Below the pieces are notes generated by a model. That model saw only the letters and a list, made by a program, of their open reading frames with translations, ran no database searches and was not told where the DNA came from. A DNA stretch of 64,000 nt from the NCBI GenBank assembly GCA_001465935.1, contig LNKV01000001.1:372001-436000 (forward strand), given 5' to 3'. Origin of the DNA: Clarireedia homoeocarpa. Lineage: Eukaryota; Ascomycota; Leotiomycetes; Helotiales; Rutstroemiaceae. The translations under genes and the position numbers were made by a program. Of this stretch, positions 12,241-23,734 are shown in pieces; position 1 is the stretch's first letter, and each line of letters begins with the position of its first letter.

Positions 12241-13599
12241 TTAAACGACAATATCGTTTTGCCTGATGAAGTATGCTCTGTAGAGATGTATGATCAGATG
12301 AAATTCAATCTTACGCAATGTGGCAATACTTACTTGCAAGCTTCGTACGCTGACCAGCAAATAGCGGTACTTGGCATAGTAGTCACCACTCGTGGTCGTA
12401 CACCTTTGAAAAATCCTTTGAAGCCCTCTCTACGGTGAAGAACCTTGCAACCCTCCACAAAACCACCGACCCTCCTTAATTCCGGATCCGTAGCTGTTCC
12501 TCTTGTTTGTAACATCGTCTTGATGACATCCATCGGGGTCGTAAGCGCAGCCGCAAACCCTCCCGCAACCGCACCTGCGGTACAATGTGTCCAAGGATCA
12601 TATTTCTTGGACGGGTTCATGGCAGTCGAAATCGATTCGTAGGCGAGGAACTGAAGCGCAGTGAAAGGAACCGTCATAGAGAGTGTGGTAGGATAAGATA
12701 CGTAGAATGCGGCGAGCCCTTCGTTTCGATAAACATATCGAGCGCAGTCAAACATAGATTTATACATGGTCTTCGAATTTTGAATTTGCATGCGCTGCTT
12801 GATAACTAAATCAGAGTATTAGCAATCGCAGACGTAGATCATCGATCACATCGTACCATCAAAAGGATTCATCAGAGCATCGCTGGCGATTGTTGCGCAA
12901 GCTCCACTAGTAGCTAAGGTATTGTCAGTAATTATGAAACTCTCCACCCGTTCACCGGAAACATACCAGCAGCAAGTGGATGATGAACACCGGCCTGGTT
13001 TCCCCCCATTACATGCTTTACAGCTTCGTATGTAGCAAAGTAGACAGCATGCGCAGGTCCTAAGTTGTTATCAGTGTTTTCCGAAGCCTGCCGAATTCAC
13101 TGCAAATTGTACTCACCCGCTCCCACAACCACGCTCGACATGCCCCTCCATAAATTGAGGATTCCCTCCCCCGTGGCTATTCTGTATGTGCCTTGTATCA
13201 TACCATTATAAACTGCAGATGGTGTGGGGTTTAGGATTTGCATTCGGGTCTGTGGAGTGTCAATATAACTTTCTCGATGATATCGTCACTATGGTAAATG
13301 TGTTTACCTTGATGGCATCAACCGGGTACATAACGGTATGTTCCTAGATGTATCCTCGTGAGTCCCAGAGCTTAAATTCCCATGTCATATAGGCTTACAG
13401 CAATTCCAGCGAATGCGCCCGCCGCCATGTTCTGTATCAGCGAAAAGTTTGGTGGGAGCGACTCATATCTGTTTTTTTTTTTTTTTGATAGATTAGCAAG
13501 CTGCGCTTTCTTTCCTGCAGATGAAGCCTCTGCAATTGTAGCTCATCCTCAGAGGACATACTCATATTCTTCTACCGGCTCTGCATTTGGCTGGGCCAT
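12241..13599 (-). CDS. MRS3/MRS4: Mitoferrin, mitochondrial iron carrier (SLC25 family)
   Basis: Eight small exons on the minus strand: 13562-13599, 13399-13468, 13308-13343, 13117-13249, 12967-13059, 12857-12913, 12334-12805 and 12241-12277. They sum to 936 nt, 311 aa, with phases consistent throughout. All three carrier signatures are present: YPVDAIKTRMQ, NPFDVIKQRMQ and TPMDVIKTMLQ, the middle one split by an intron. MNPFD and AGIAEHTVMYP are typical of the Mrs3/Mrs4 mitoferrins, which import ferrous iron across the inner membrane for Fe-S cluster and haem synthesis. The start is uncertain: the ATG at 13599 (good context, AAATGG) precedes EEYEYESLPPNF, but the frame stays open upstream without another ATG. 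Intron 1 (13469-13561) has an unusual A-rich 3' end. Confidence 0.9.
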
Positions 13600-15096
13600 T
13601 TGGGCCAGGGCCGCAGATCCTCCTCCAAGTTGTGCTGATTGAAGAGCCAGATTGGCGACTTCCAGGTTATCCGCCGGTCTTTTGAATGATATTCCTCTCT
13701 CTAGAATATCTGGATGGTAATAGCTTAGATTGGGGTTCTGCGACGACGCGACGTTATGTGGTTGGTATAGGAGGGGTTGTGCAGATGTTGCGGATTTTTA
13801 AACTGCATAAAATAAAAAAGTGGTGATGCTATTTGCTTCTTTCTGCACAAATCTAACCGGGGGGGCTTAGGGGGGTCAAAGAACGAGATCGGGGCCGAGG
13901 TCAGTCTTCTTACGAAATCAATAAATAACTAACTTATTGAGTAGAAAATCTAGATTCGAGGAATTACAAACAAAACAATTGAATCACAGATTAGTTCATC
14001 ATGTTGATTCAGAATGTTGTAGATTCCATTAAGATGCGAATAACACATTGATCTTTGGGGTTATTCACCTCAATTGGCATTGCCGTATTGCACATTCACC
14101 CACGTTTAGACGATATCAGACACTAGTCCTACTATATATCACCAAGAACTAACTGTAAGTCTTACATAGACACGCAGTTCGTCCGCTAGCTACGAACTGA
14201 AAGGCTCAACTTACTGGTGTCTTCTTTGTTAACAACCGGTATTCCTCGCAACTCCGCTTTCGCAGTTCTTTATACGAGGCAACCCGTGTTGTGTTTTGTG
14301 TCAACCATGTCCTCGGACTTTCCACACGGGCTATTCCTGGGGCGGTTTTCGCTTTCTCCTGGTAACTCCGGGGCACGAGGCTGGGTAGTCGTTCTTCCGA
14401 GCGGCGTATGAACAGACTAATTTTATCAGATCTGACGTTGTCCTCGTTAACTGATTCAAAGATCTGAGATAAGATAACTAGAAGCTATAATCTATTGGGT
14501 ATCAGGTGAAACAATGCTGAGTAGGCTTATTCATTTTATAAGTTCCTCTTGCTTGGCTCTAAAATTTATTACATATTTCCGGAGGTCCTATTCGCCAAGA
14601 ATAGGAGCTGACCTCCCGCCGAAATTGTATGAAAGTATGTCCCGTAACAGATTGCACCAGCAATACAACATAGTACTCGAACTTTTTTGATTTTAACTTT
14701 TGCCGAATAGTAATACAAGTGTGATTTTCTGCCCTTTATTATCCTCCCATTGTAAACTAACCAGATCATAATATCGGCTCACCCACCACCATCAGAAAGT
14801 CTTGTCCGCTGCCTCAAGACCACCCTTTCTTCCATCTTGCTTCGCTTGCAACCTAGCTCCCACATTTGCACCTGGACCTCCTCGTTCGTCGATTCCCTCA
14901 TCTATTCACAGCCCATTTCCTACCTATCCCATATCTCCCACAAATTCTCTACCCTCCTTTGCTTTCCACCCATCCCCCTCTCGCTACTTCTCATCTATAC
15001 CCCCCACCAAACAACCCCCATCCTTCTCCCCTCTTTCTCATCCAACCTTATTCCCCCTCAACTCTCAACCCTCACACCCTCACAACCCTCCCTCTC
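13600..15096. other. Intergenic, pyrimidine-rich in part
   Basis: 1.5 kb between the mitoferrin start and the Rsa3 stop. The stretch 14,800-15,090 is strongly C/T-rich on the plus strand and gives long but low-complexity Ser/Pro/Leu frames that I do not accept as genes. The mitoferrin frame stays open upstream of its first ATG to about 13,790. Confidence 0.55.
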
Positions 15097-15632
15097 TCAA
15101 CCAACAATCCTCCTCCTCTCCTCCTCCCCAAACATCACCACCCCCTGCTTCAGCGCAAAAACCAACATATCCAGCGCCTCCTTCCCAAAATCCTCCGCGC
15201 CCCTCAACGCATCCAGATCCTCCGCAAACTCCGTCGTCGCCCTCTGAAGATAGTGGTTCGTGAAGCGCGTATCCAGATCTCTTTCCGACTCCGTCTGTCT
15301 TTCCGGTGCTGGTCTTGGGGACTGAACGACATGTTAGTTTAGGATACGAAAGGAAAAGTAGATAAAGACAAGAAGGGATTACCACAGCTTGAGCAGAAGC
15401 AGAAGACTTCGGGAATGATTTGGTAGGTTTTTGCTCGCTGTCGCTTGCGCTGTCGCTTGCGCTGTCGCTTGCGCTGTCGGTGTCGGATGTTACTGCAAGT
15501 GGTGTAAGTCAAGTGACTGATGAGTCGCATTCATTCCAGGAAGAGAGAGAAATTTCATAACATACCCTGTGTACGCGGCTGTCTCTTCCTATGACGCTTT
15601 GGCTTTGAAACCTTCATATCTTTTGCTGCCAT
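15097..15632 (-). CDS. RSA3: Ribosome assembly protein 3 (Rsa3)
   Basis: Three exons on the minus strand, 15566-15632, 15383-15492 and 15097-15321 (introns 73 and 61 nt, the second with a CTAAC branch site), encode 133 aa. The N-terminus is basic (KPKRHRKRQPRTQ), followed by an acidic Ser/Asp tract made of a repeated SASD unit and then by the Rsa3 domain at about residues 75-125 (TRFTNHYLQRATTEFAEDLDAL and FGKEALDMLVFALKQGVVMF). In yeast Rsa3 is a nucleolar factor for 60S subunit maturation working with the helicase Dbp6. The protein is shorter than the yeast one but keeps the whole conserved domain. It lies 467 bp downstream of the GRIM-19 gene on the same strand. Confidence 0.85.
15437..15477 (-). 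repeat. 12-bp coding tandem repeat (SASD)n in Rsa3
   Basis: The unit gcgctgtcgctt (plus strand) is repeated about three times and encodes Ser-Ala-Ser-Asp on the minus strand within exon 2 of Rsa3, a likely site of length variation. Confidence 0.75.
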
Positions 15633-16098
15633 TTTGGATCTATGGAATTTTTTGGGTTGGGAATGATCGAGATGAGAAGATGAGACCGAAGTAAAGGACA
15701 TGAAAAAGTCGAATTGGATTGAGAGGACATCCACGTGATGAAGAAAAGTGGAGTTTTTATTTCAGTGGGGGGATATTATTGGTGCAAAATTGGAGGAGGG
15801 CGGCCTTGGAGGGACAGGTGGACGGGCATAGGTAACTGGTTATTATTCGAGAATCTTGATTCATTTTCATCATTCCATTCAATATATACACAACCACAGC
15901 TTAGCTTCTCCACCTCACATATTCGATTTTCTCCTATTCCATTTCACTTCCACTTTATATGTTACGCAGACCACCTCACACCCAAATAAGAACGATACAG
16001 AGTAGACAGGAAAAGAGAATATCAATCTCTCCACCCATACCACTCTCCCACATCATGCATCAGGATCTCCAAGGCAGCTACACGGTAATGAGTATAAT
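15633..16098. other. Intergenic, nothing recognised
   Basis: Lies between the Rsa3 start and the GRIM-19 stop; expected to hold the Rsa3 promoter and the GRIM-19 3' UTR. No gene is seen. Confidence 0.6.
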
Positions 16099-17315
16099 CT
16101 ATTCCTTAGTGACATGACGAGGAGTAACAGCGTATGTTGGTCGGACGAATCTAAATTGATAGTATCACAGTTAGCATATATTCTCTCCACGTATTCATAA
16201 TCCATCCTTCTCCTGTTCGTCTCTTCCCTTGAGCTTCTCACAACCTCTCCATTCATCTCTCCCCATCTCTCCCACACCCTCTACTCTCTAACTCCTCTAA
16301 CCCCTTCAACCCCTCCTCTACTCCTCACCCCTCACCAACCACAAGAACCAAAAATAAGAACTAAAAAAAATAAATCAAGAACTCACCGATCCCCATGATA
16401 AGCACTACTCTCCGAACCCAGTAACTCCTTTTCCCTCTTCAAATCCGCCCAATGTCTCCTAACCAAATCACGATCTTGCTCCGCTGTCAACAGCGGAATG
16501 AGATGAATTCTAGACCACATCTTTTCGCGGGCCAATTCGCTATTTTGACCATTAGCCATTATGTTCACCTTATTATCAAAAAGACAAGCCAAAATCCAAT
16601 AGAAATACATACTTCTGCTCTCTAATCCCCTTTCCAACTTTATAGAAGCCGTAGGTCATGACACCAGCCATAGCGAGAAGCATAACCGAAGGACGAAAAC
16701 CGCGCGCAGGAAGATTTCTCTATGAGGGGGGGTTTCATGTGTTAGTGTGTGTTTTGTTTAAACTAGTTGCTTCTTCTTTTTCTCTTTCCCCCTCTTAAGT
16801 CCCAAGTCCCAAGTCCAGAGCTTGCTTCGTGTGATTTGAGGAGAGGGGTCGCGTCGAGTTGGTGTTCGGAAGAACGAATGAGGTGAGTAGTAGATGGGCT
16901 GAGCGTCCGAAAATTTGGGCAGGACGATGCATTTGGCTCGATGGATTTTGTGAATTGAATTGTGGATGTTTTTCGTATTTCGCAATCCATAGCCCATCAT
17001 GTCGTCGCACATATTCCCCTCACCCCCTCCTCAACCAATTGCCGCATCCCTCTATGATCCAGCTCTTCTTTCCTGCTGGTCAGAATCCGCGCAAGAACCC
17101 TCCTCTTCTTTCCATCTCTCTCTACCCCTTCCAACCCTCCCACCCGCATCCCTATCCTTCCTCCTTCCCTCCACCTCATCTTTCCTCTCGCTTTCCCTTC
17201 CTTCCAAGCCCCTCCCAACACCCCTCCCCCCAAAACAAAAAAAGAGAAACTCCCCCTAACATACCTTATACTGCACCGGTTCATACCCGCCCGCGGGAGG
17301 TAAATCTTGCGGCAT
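16099..17315 (-). CDS. GRIM-19 / NDUFA13-type subunit of mitochondrial complex I
   Basis: Four exons on the minus strand, 17265-17315, 16613-16719, 16387-16539 and 16099-16150, sum to 363 nt (120 aa). The first exon gives MPQDLPPAGGYEPVQYK, the family's hallmark beginning. It is followed by NLPARGFRPSVMLLAMAGVMTYG, the single membrane segment (about residues 24-43), then ELAREKMWSRIHLIPLL and a charged helix. This is an accessory subunit of NADH:ubiquinone oxidoreductase in the inner membrane. The intron sizes are odd for this genome: 545 nt (16720-17264), 73 nt and 236 nt (16151-16386). Splice sites are canonical and phases close, so I trust the structure. Confidence 0.92.
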
Positions 17316-18615
17316 CTTTATCCTTATATTATTTATCTTTCCTTTCTCTTAATCCGTTATTCTTATCTCTTCCCTCAATCCTGTATCTCTTCCCTCAAAC
17401 CAAATCCCTCAAATCCCAATCTAAAACTCGTAATCCGTATTCCTTTCTCCGCAAATCCAATTCGCAGGTACGATGCGGCGTGATAGGCGACGTCAATTGT
17501 GATGCGGGCACGCGGAGCAATTAAGCTTGAGTAACTGAGTGAGGTTTGAATTGGAGCTCGGATGTTTGGCGATGAGGGTGATGTTTATTGATGCCTTGGG
17601 TTTGAGGTATTAGCCAAAGGTTATAGATGAGAGGGGTGGGGTTACTGCACTCTCTCTTCTTCTGTCCTGAGTGTATTAGTTATTTATGAGTTTTCAAACT
17701 ATTTGTTCATTTATTATTTATTAATAACTTGCCGCCTATGTAGATATACTCTAGACTTCTCTTAACCATGTCGACTTTAGCTCTCGTATTACTCTATAAA
17801 GTACTTCATGATCAGCTTATCTCAAAGCACACCACCAACACCCCCTCATCTACTCCTTTCCCCCTTCTCACCCCTCCCATCTCCATCTCATCCCAAGCAA
17901 CCAGTGCACTCTGCCACCCCTCATCGCCCCTCATCGTCGCCCAAATCACCCAGCACCATATTCCCATCGTCAAAATCAACAAAGCAAGTCTCAAATCAAA
18001 ACTTCATTCAGCAAACATAAAACAACAAATCAATTCATTCATCCACTCCCATCTACTCACTATCCACTAACCCCACCCCTTAGCTTCCTATATGCTCAGG
18101 AACGATCCCCAACACCTGCATCCGTTTCCTTCCCCATCTACTTCAGATCGATTCAGTTCAATTCAATCAAATCATTCCCATTCCAAACCATCCAAACCCA
18201 TCCAATCATAGCCATGCCCATTCCCAAATCCCAAATCCCTGTCCTTATCCCACCCAAATAATCTCCATTCCCAATCCGATTCCCGATTCCGTTTCCATGT
18301 CCGAATCCAAACCGAATGCCCCCGGAACACCTTGAACCCCAATCCCAAACACAACCCAGAGTTTTCCCTCTGTTCGCATTCCTTTCTGGTTTGCAGAATA
18401 AATACGATAATGTATGGCTATAATATGATATGATGCAAGTAATACTGTCTTTGCTCTCTTGAAAGAAAACACGCTTCCACACTCAAAATCATCTCTTTCT
18501 CTCCTCCCCTCAATATTTATTTCCAACAATCTCTCCTTTCTTGACACGAATGTCTCATAATATTTGACCTTCCAATACAAGGCCATGCATGATCATCATC
18601 ATTATCAACCACCTA
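17316..18615. other. Intergenic, low-complexity C/T-rich blocks
   Basis: 1.3 kb between the GRIM-19 start and the Fcp1 stop. It has repeated TCTTCCCTCAA units near 17360-17400 and CCAAATCCC/CCCATTCC-type short repeats at 18,160-18,360. Frames here are compositional and not recognisable proteins. Confidence 0.55.
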
Positions 18616-21432
18616 TCAATCATCGTCCCCCTCTAACAACTCGGCCTGCTCCCTCTCAAAAGCCGCCTCCATCTCAGCCTCCAAATCCTCCTCCAAACTA
18701 TGATCACTCTCCGTCTCCATGACCGCCGACGTCAGATCCTCATTTTCATCCCCCGTGACTCCTGGCGTCGGCAGACTGGTTTCCGACGCACCAGTTGGCG
18801 TCTTCACCGTTTTCAGACCCGTGGTTCGCGAATTAGCCATGCGCTGTTTCTTCGCCAGTGCACTTTCCTCATCACTCGTGTCTTCATCTGTGGCTTCATC
18901 GAACGATCGTTTCTGGCCTCGGCGTTGACTTGAGCGTGAGCCGCGAGTCGTGTTGCTGGTCATGCTTCCATCGCTGTCGGTGGCGGAGTCATCGTCGTCG
19001 CCCATGAACTCGGCGAGTTCGTCGTCGACGCCGTTCCAATCGAAGCCTTTCAAATCGTCGATTGGTGAGTGACCAGGCTCTATGTCGTCTGGCATGACTC
19101 CGTCATCTGCGCCATCCTCTTGGGCACTACTTGGGGGTTCATCATCTTCGTTGCTTTCACTACCAGTATAGTCCTCACTATCATCACTATCATCCATTGA
19201 AGACTGTAAACTGGTATTGCTGCCTGAAGGTCTTCGGTCGGAAGCAGGGACATCAACCTAGAAAAATGAGTAACGTGTTTCAAGTTATGAAGCGCCTACA
19301 CTCACAAGATACAGTTCTTCATCTTCTTTCTTCCATTTGCTTATTGACCTTAGTAGCCACTCCTGAGTGACGATCTTGATATGCGGAAATTTCGCTGCTT
19401 CTCGGACCTTTTGCGTTCGAGTTCTAGCCGAAGACGCCACTACATGTGTAACCCTCTTTGAAACCCTAGGAAAAACATAAGCATAAAAATCATTACGTAC
19501 TCAAATCCCAAAACTTACTTCTTACGAATCTTACCGCCAAAACTTTCTGTCTGCTGAGCAATTTCAGATCTAAATTTAGTTAGCCTCCGATGTCCTTCCC
19601 AAAGACCCCAAAAATCGGCATAAATATCAAGAATTTGTGAATATTTTAAGTTATAAATGTTGTCAACTTGCCTCATTAGCTCAGCTCCCAACGGCACTAA
19701 GCCTGACATAACAATAACACAACCTTCTAAGACTTTGGCCCTGCAATAAAGTTAACGAAAGTCTATACAGTGGGGCTCGGAAAAGGATATACTTCAAACG
19801 CGGCATGACGACCGCAATGTTAGGCACAATCTTTAGGTCTGCAGCATCATCTCTGACTGAGATCTTTCTTTGGGAGCCAGGTTTCAGTTGTGCGACTCTT
19901 CCTCCGGGTACATTGACTAACGCCTTGTCGTATTCTTCATAGAAGGCCTTGTGCAGATCAGTGAGATGTTGTTGAAGGTAAAATAGTTCGACATCGTCGT
20001 CCTTGAGTAAGTTGTGTCTCGAATGCGAATGATGTTCAGCTGTGCCGCCGTTCTTCGCCTCTTCTACCACCTCTTCCTCTTCATCATCTTGTTTGTCGAG
20101 TTGTTCTTGCATGTGCAGTAACGGTCGTTCAGTCAGCTGCCTCTCCAAGAACTTCTCTTGCTCTGCCGCTTGCTCTTGTTTGACCGACTCATCATCGCCG
20201 CCTCCCATCCTAACTAACTCTTCGAGTGCGCTAACACGAGGAGCGTCCTCCGTAGTTGCGCCAGACTCATCCATCTTGTCTCCATCAGGGACCTCAGCAG
20301 CGTCTTCCGTTGGAGCTTTTGCCGCATCGCCAGTAGGTGTTTCAACTGTTTCAGTCGCTTCGGTTTCAGTCTTTTCTGGCCTGGGTAAATGCTTCTTCTT
20401 CGGCGTGGGAATCTTTGGAAGTTCCTCTCGTTTCGGCAAGAAACTCGAATTGATATCTCCAATACCAAGGAAAAAGTCGTATGGAACGACCTTGATGAGA
20501 TTGGGGCGATTCATTGGCCAAACGTCCGAACGATCATCAATTATCACTACCATATGCGTACTCTGGGGAAACAGTCTCGCTAGACTCTTTGCTGTAACGT
20601 TGCCGTTTTCGTCTCGACTGATGATGCGATCTCCGAATAATTTTTTCTTCGGATCAACGATCTTTGCAATATTAACTGCGTAAGCTCGAGTACCCATAGT
20701 ATAAACATGCAACTCGTACATCTCCGAGACCTTCTCCAGGAATTCGGCTAAGCCTGGGCGCATCTTTATATAGTACCAACAGCCGGATGCGAGGCCGCGC
20801 ACATTGTCATCTTTGAGTTGGAATGAGCGGACATCTTTGACGGCCTCGTAATTAGGCGAATTGGGGTCGCGCTGCCACTCCCCAACAGTGGGCTCAATAC
20901 AAGCATGGATAATGGTCTGGTCGAGATCCACCACCAATGAAAGTTTTCGGTTCTTCAGTAACCGCCGTTGTAGTTGTTCTTCGGCTTTGGAGGCTTCGTC
21001 TTGACTGACGGTGAGATGTGTTTGGTCGTGAATCATGTTAATTTTCGCGCGGTCCGCATCGACCGAGGCGCTGGCCCAAGAAACTTCCGTCATGTCCTTT
21101 CCACACATCCCACAAAGGCCAGCAAACTGGACCGAGTGCGGACAGGCCTCCTTGACTTCTACAACTTCTCTATCCCTCTCAATTCTCTGTCCCTCCTTGA
21201 TTAACCATGTACTGATGGTGCCTTCTGCCGGACTATCCCATGCGCCATATGACGTTTGTTCTTCCTCCCATTCATCCCCTAACGGATCGCCGACTTTCCT
21301 CATCCATTTGAACTTGTATTCGAGTAGCGAAACCTGTTTGCTGATTTCATCGCCCGGCTTCTTCAGCAGTCTTGTGATTGTGATCGGGTATTTCAGGTTC
21401 GGACCCAGGCTCAGTGGCTTTGTCAACTCCAT
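18616..21432 (-). CDS. FCP1: RNA polymerase II CTD phosphatase Fcp1
   Basis: Five exons on the minus strand, 19793-21432, 19672-19740, 19519-19569, 19306-19465 and 18616-19257, sum to 2562 nt (853 aa). The catalytic FCPH domain starts near residue 160, with the DxDxT motif as DLDQT at 169-173 (the first Asp is the phospho-acceptor) and the later VIIDDRSDVW. An N-terminal region carries a biotinyl/lipoyl-like segment and CxxCGxCGKDM cysteines. A BRCT domain follows (VMSGLVPLGAEL, VTHVVASSARTRTQKV, KIVTQEWLLRSI), then an acidic tail ending LLEGDDD. Fcp1 removes Ser2 phosphates from the Pol II C-terminal domain so the enzyme can be recycled. Intron 2 (19570-19671, 102 nt) begins with GC rather than GT (GCAAGT donor). 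Confidence 0.93.
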
Positions 21433-23734
21433 CTTGATTGTCCTCCTTCACGGTGTCTGCGCTTTCGTGTGATCATGCGATTCCAGGCGGATTGAATCTG
21501 TTGTGATGGAAAGAGATGGTCAGCAAGAGCATTGGAGAGAAAAGAAGGGTAAAGCAGAGAGAAGTAAGGACGTGGGAAGAAGTTGTGAAGTAGTAAGGTA
21601 CTCCACAAGCACCAGGCAACAAGAAACAGCAGACTCTACAAGCAAAAAGCAGGCGCCATGCATTTGTTGAGTATGACTCGAAAAGACAGGCAGTATGCGC
21701 CTGGGCTATCAAGAATACATGCGATCGGTATCTACAAGCTGTTGAAAGACCTACGATCTCAATTTAAGCTCTTGGAAAGCTCTCATAAATATCGCGTGGG
21801 GTTCAGCGTTGTAAGATTCCATGTGCACTTTATTTTGTTAAGCTTGCAAGCCACAGTTGGGGTATCTTGTATCTCTGTGGTTGTTTTTGCTTCCCGCGTT
21901 CCAGGTTGTAATATTCACCTTTTATTCTCCTAGTAACGTATCCGGGGATTTGGGGGTGGCGTATGGTGTTGTGGTTTTGTGGTTTTGTGGTTTTCTTTGG
22001 CGGAGTTTGGATTTGATGGCTCGGGGAGAGTGTTTGGAGTAGCGATCAGATAAGTATGCGACGGAGTTTCCGTTTCCTTGGTTTCTCTGACTTCTGCCGG
22101 TTTCTTTGGGAGTTTTGGGTGGTTGCGCGCAATGATCCGTTATGAATAGGGAATTGGGAGTTGCGAACGACTTGTGGCTTCTAATCGGTCAATAGAAGCT
22201 GGATGACTGTACTGGACTGGACTGGACTGGACTGGACTGTACTTGGACTGTACTGTACTTCCGAGAGCGTGGTAGAATAATATTGCGGCGACAACCTTAA
22301 AAACAAGACGTAAGAAATAAGGCCAAAATCCCAAAGAGCTTTATTAACGTAACAGTAAGTGATCGGCAGTTTCCGTTATCCGTGTTCCGATCTAGATCGC
22401 TTTACCTTTTTCTCTTTTTTTTCCTCGTTTGGTGGTGTACGGGTGGTGGTAAGCGGTGGCAAGCTTTGCTTTTTGGGCGGTTGACAAAGGGAGGGAAGAT
22501 GATGGAGGGTTTTATATGTTTGCTCGGCTTGTCCCCTTGGCTAACGGTGCATCGGAACGTGATTCGTCCATTATCCGATCTGGCATTGGATTCTATGTGA
22601 ACGAGTGAGGAGAAGAGCATCATAGCTTCAAAGCTTCCATGCTTCAAAGCTTCGACCTCTTTTGCCATTTGGGAGAGGGAATTGTCAACCTATTGTATGA
22701 AGGTACTGTTCGCGCTGTGCCGCACCAAGGTTACAACTGTACGGGAGATCCAGAGCGATCAGTGTAGGAATAAGAATGCAATTGTATTGCGGGTATTGCA
22801 CACGTAGAAAAGGCATCTGCATCTGCACCACACCGACTAACTCTCTCGGTACTCCCTCTCCCTCTCCTCTCCCTCTCCCTGTAGCAAGCAAGTCGTCGCG
22901 TGCGCAACGTCCATTCGTGGGCAGACTCGGGAAGCTCCAAAAAGAAAAATCATGTCGCACAGAATGATCCCTGTCCAGCCGACAAAGTCCAGAACAGACA
23001 TCAAAATGTTCCGAGATCGCAAACCGTTTGCAGTTGCATTGGATATTCATAGATCCACACAACTGGCTTCAAAGAAAGGACAGAAACAAAACACAAGCAT
23101 CATGCATTCATCTATCCATCACCTTACAGTCCCCAATATTTAACTCAAATTTCGAAACTTCTTTATTGTAGTTTGCCTAACTATACAGGACACGAACTTC
23201 TTGCGTTTGTTTACAATGCAGAAGCAAGCCATTATCCGTATAGACAAGAAGTAGAATTATATCTCAACCAATAACCTCTAGAAGTCTATATTCTGTAAAT
23301 ACTTCACTGTGATCCTATACGTCCAATTCCCCTCTCTCCCAAGCTCCTCCACAATACCTTCTCCTTCCTGCACTTCATCAACCTAACCAGGTGTCATAAT
23401 TACCCTCAAATTTGCAATGCAGTTCCTAACCAGCTCCCATCCGCCCCGCCTATCCACCCGTCCATTGCCCCCTTCCCCAATAAAAAAGCAAAAGAAATAG
23501 TATCATTAACAAGAAGCGAATGCTCAAATACAAACAATTACAATCGCGATTCAAATTCCGTCCTGTCCCATGCCATCCCTATCCCATCCCAAAATATTCA
23601 TCATCACACGCATGCTTGCTTGCTCGCTTTGCTCCCACGCCATGCCTCGTCATCATCATAATCATATAGAAAGCCAATATGAAAGGAAGAACGATAAAGA
23701 AAAGAAAGGAAAAGAAAGGGAAAAAAAAAAAACC
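21433..23734. other. 2.3-kb intergenic region with microsatellite
   Basis: Largest gene-free stretch in the conserved part. It contains the ACTGG microsatellite (22211-22235), a CCCTCTCC pyrimidine run near 22,855-22,880 and an A/G-rich run next to the sterol glucosyltransferase stop (23,690-23,732). No open frame resembles a known protein. It may include long UTRs of the flanking genes; a non-coding RNA cannot be judged by eye. Confidence 0.5.
22205..22260. repeat. ACTGG microsatellite with ACTGTACT flanks
   Basis: Five perfect ACTGG units at 22211-22235, bordered by ACTGT and ACTTGG variants on both sides. Confidence 0.85.

Noticed and set aside
14802..15342. Long plus-strand Ser/Pro/Leu-rich frames
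   Set aside because: They arise from C/T-rich composition and partly lie antisense to Rsa3 exon 3.
16859..17524. 221-codon plus-strand frame
   Set aside because: Low-complexity frame over the pyrimidine-rich GRIM-19 intron 1; antisense to exon 1.
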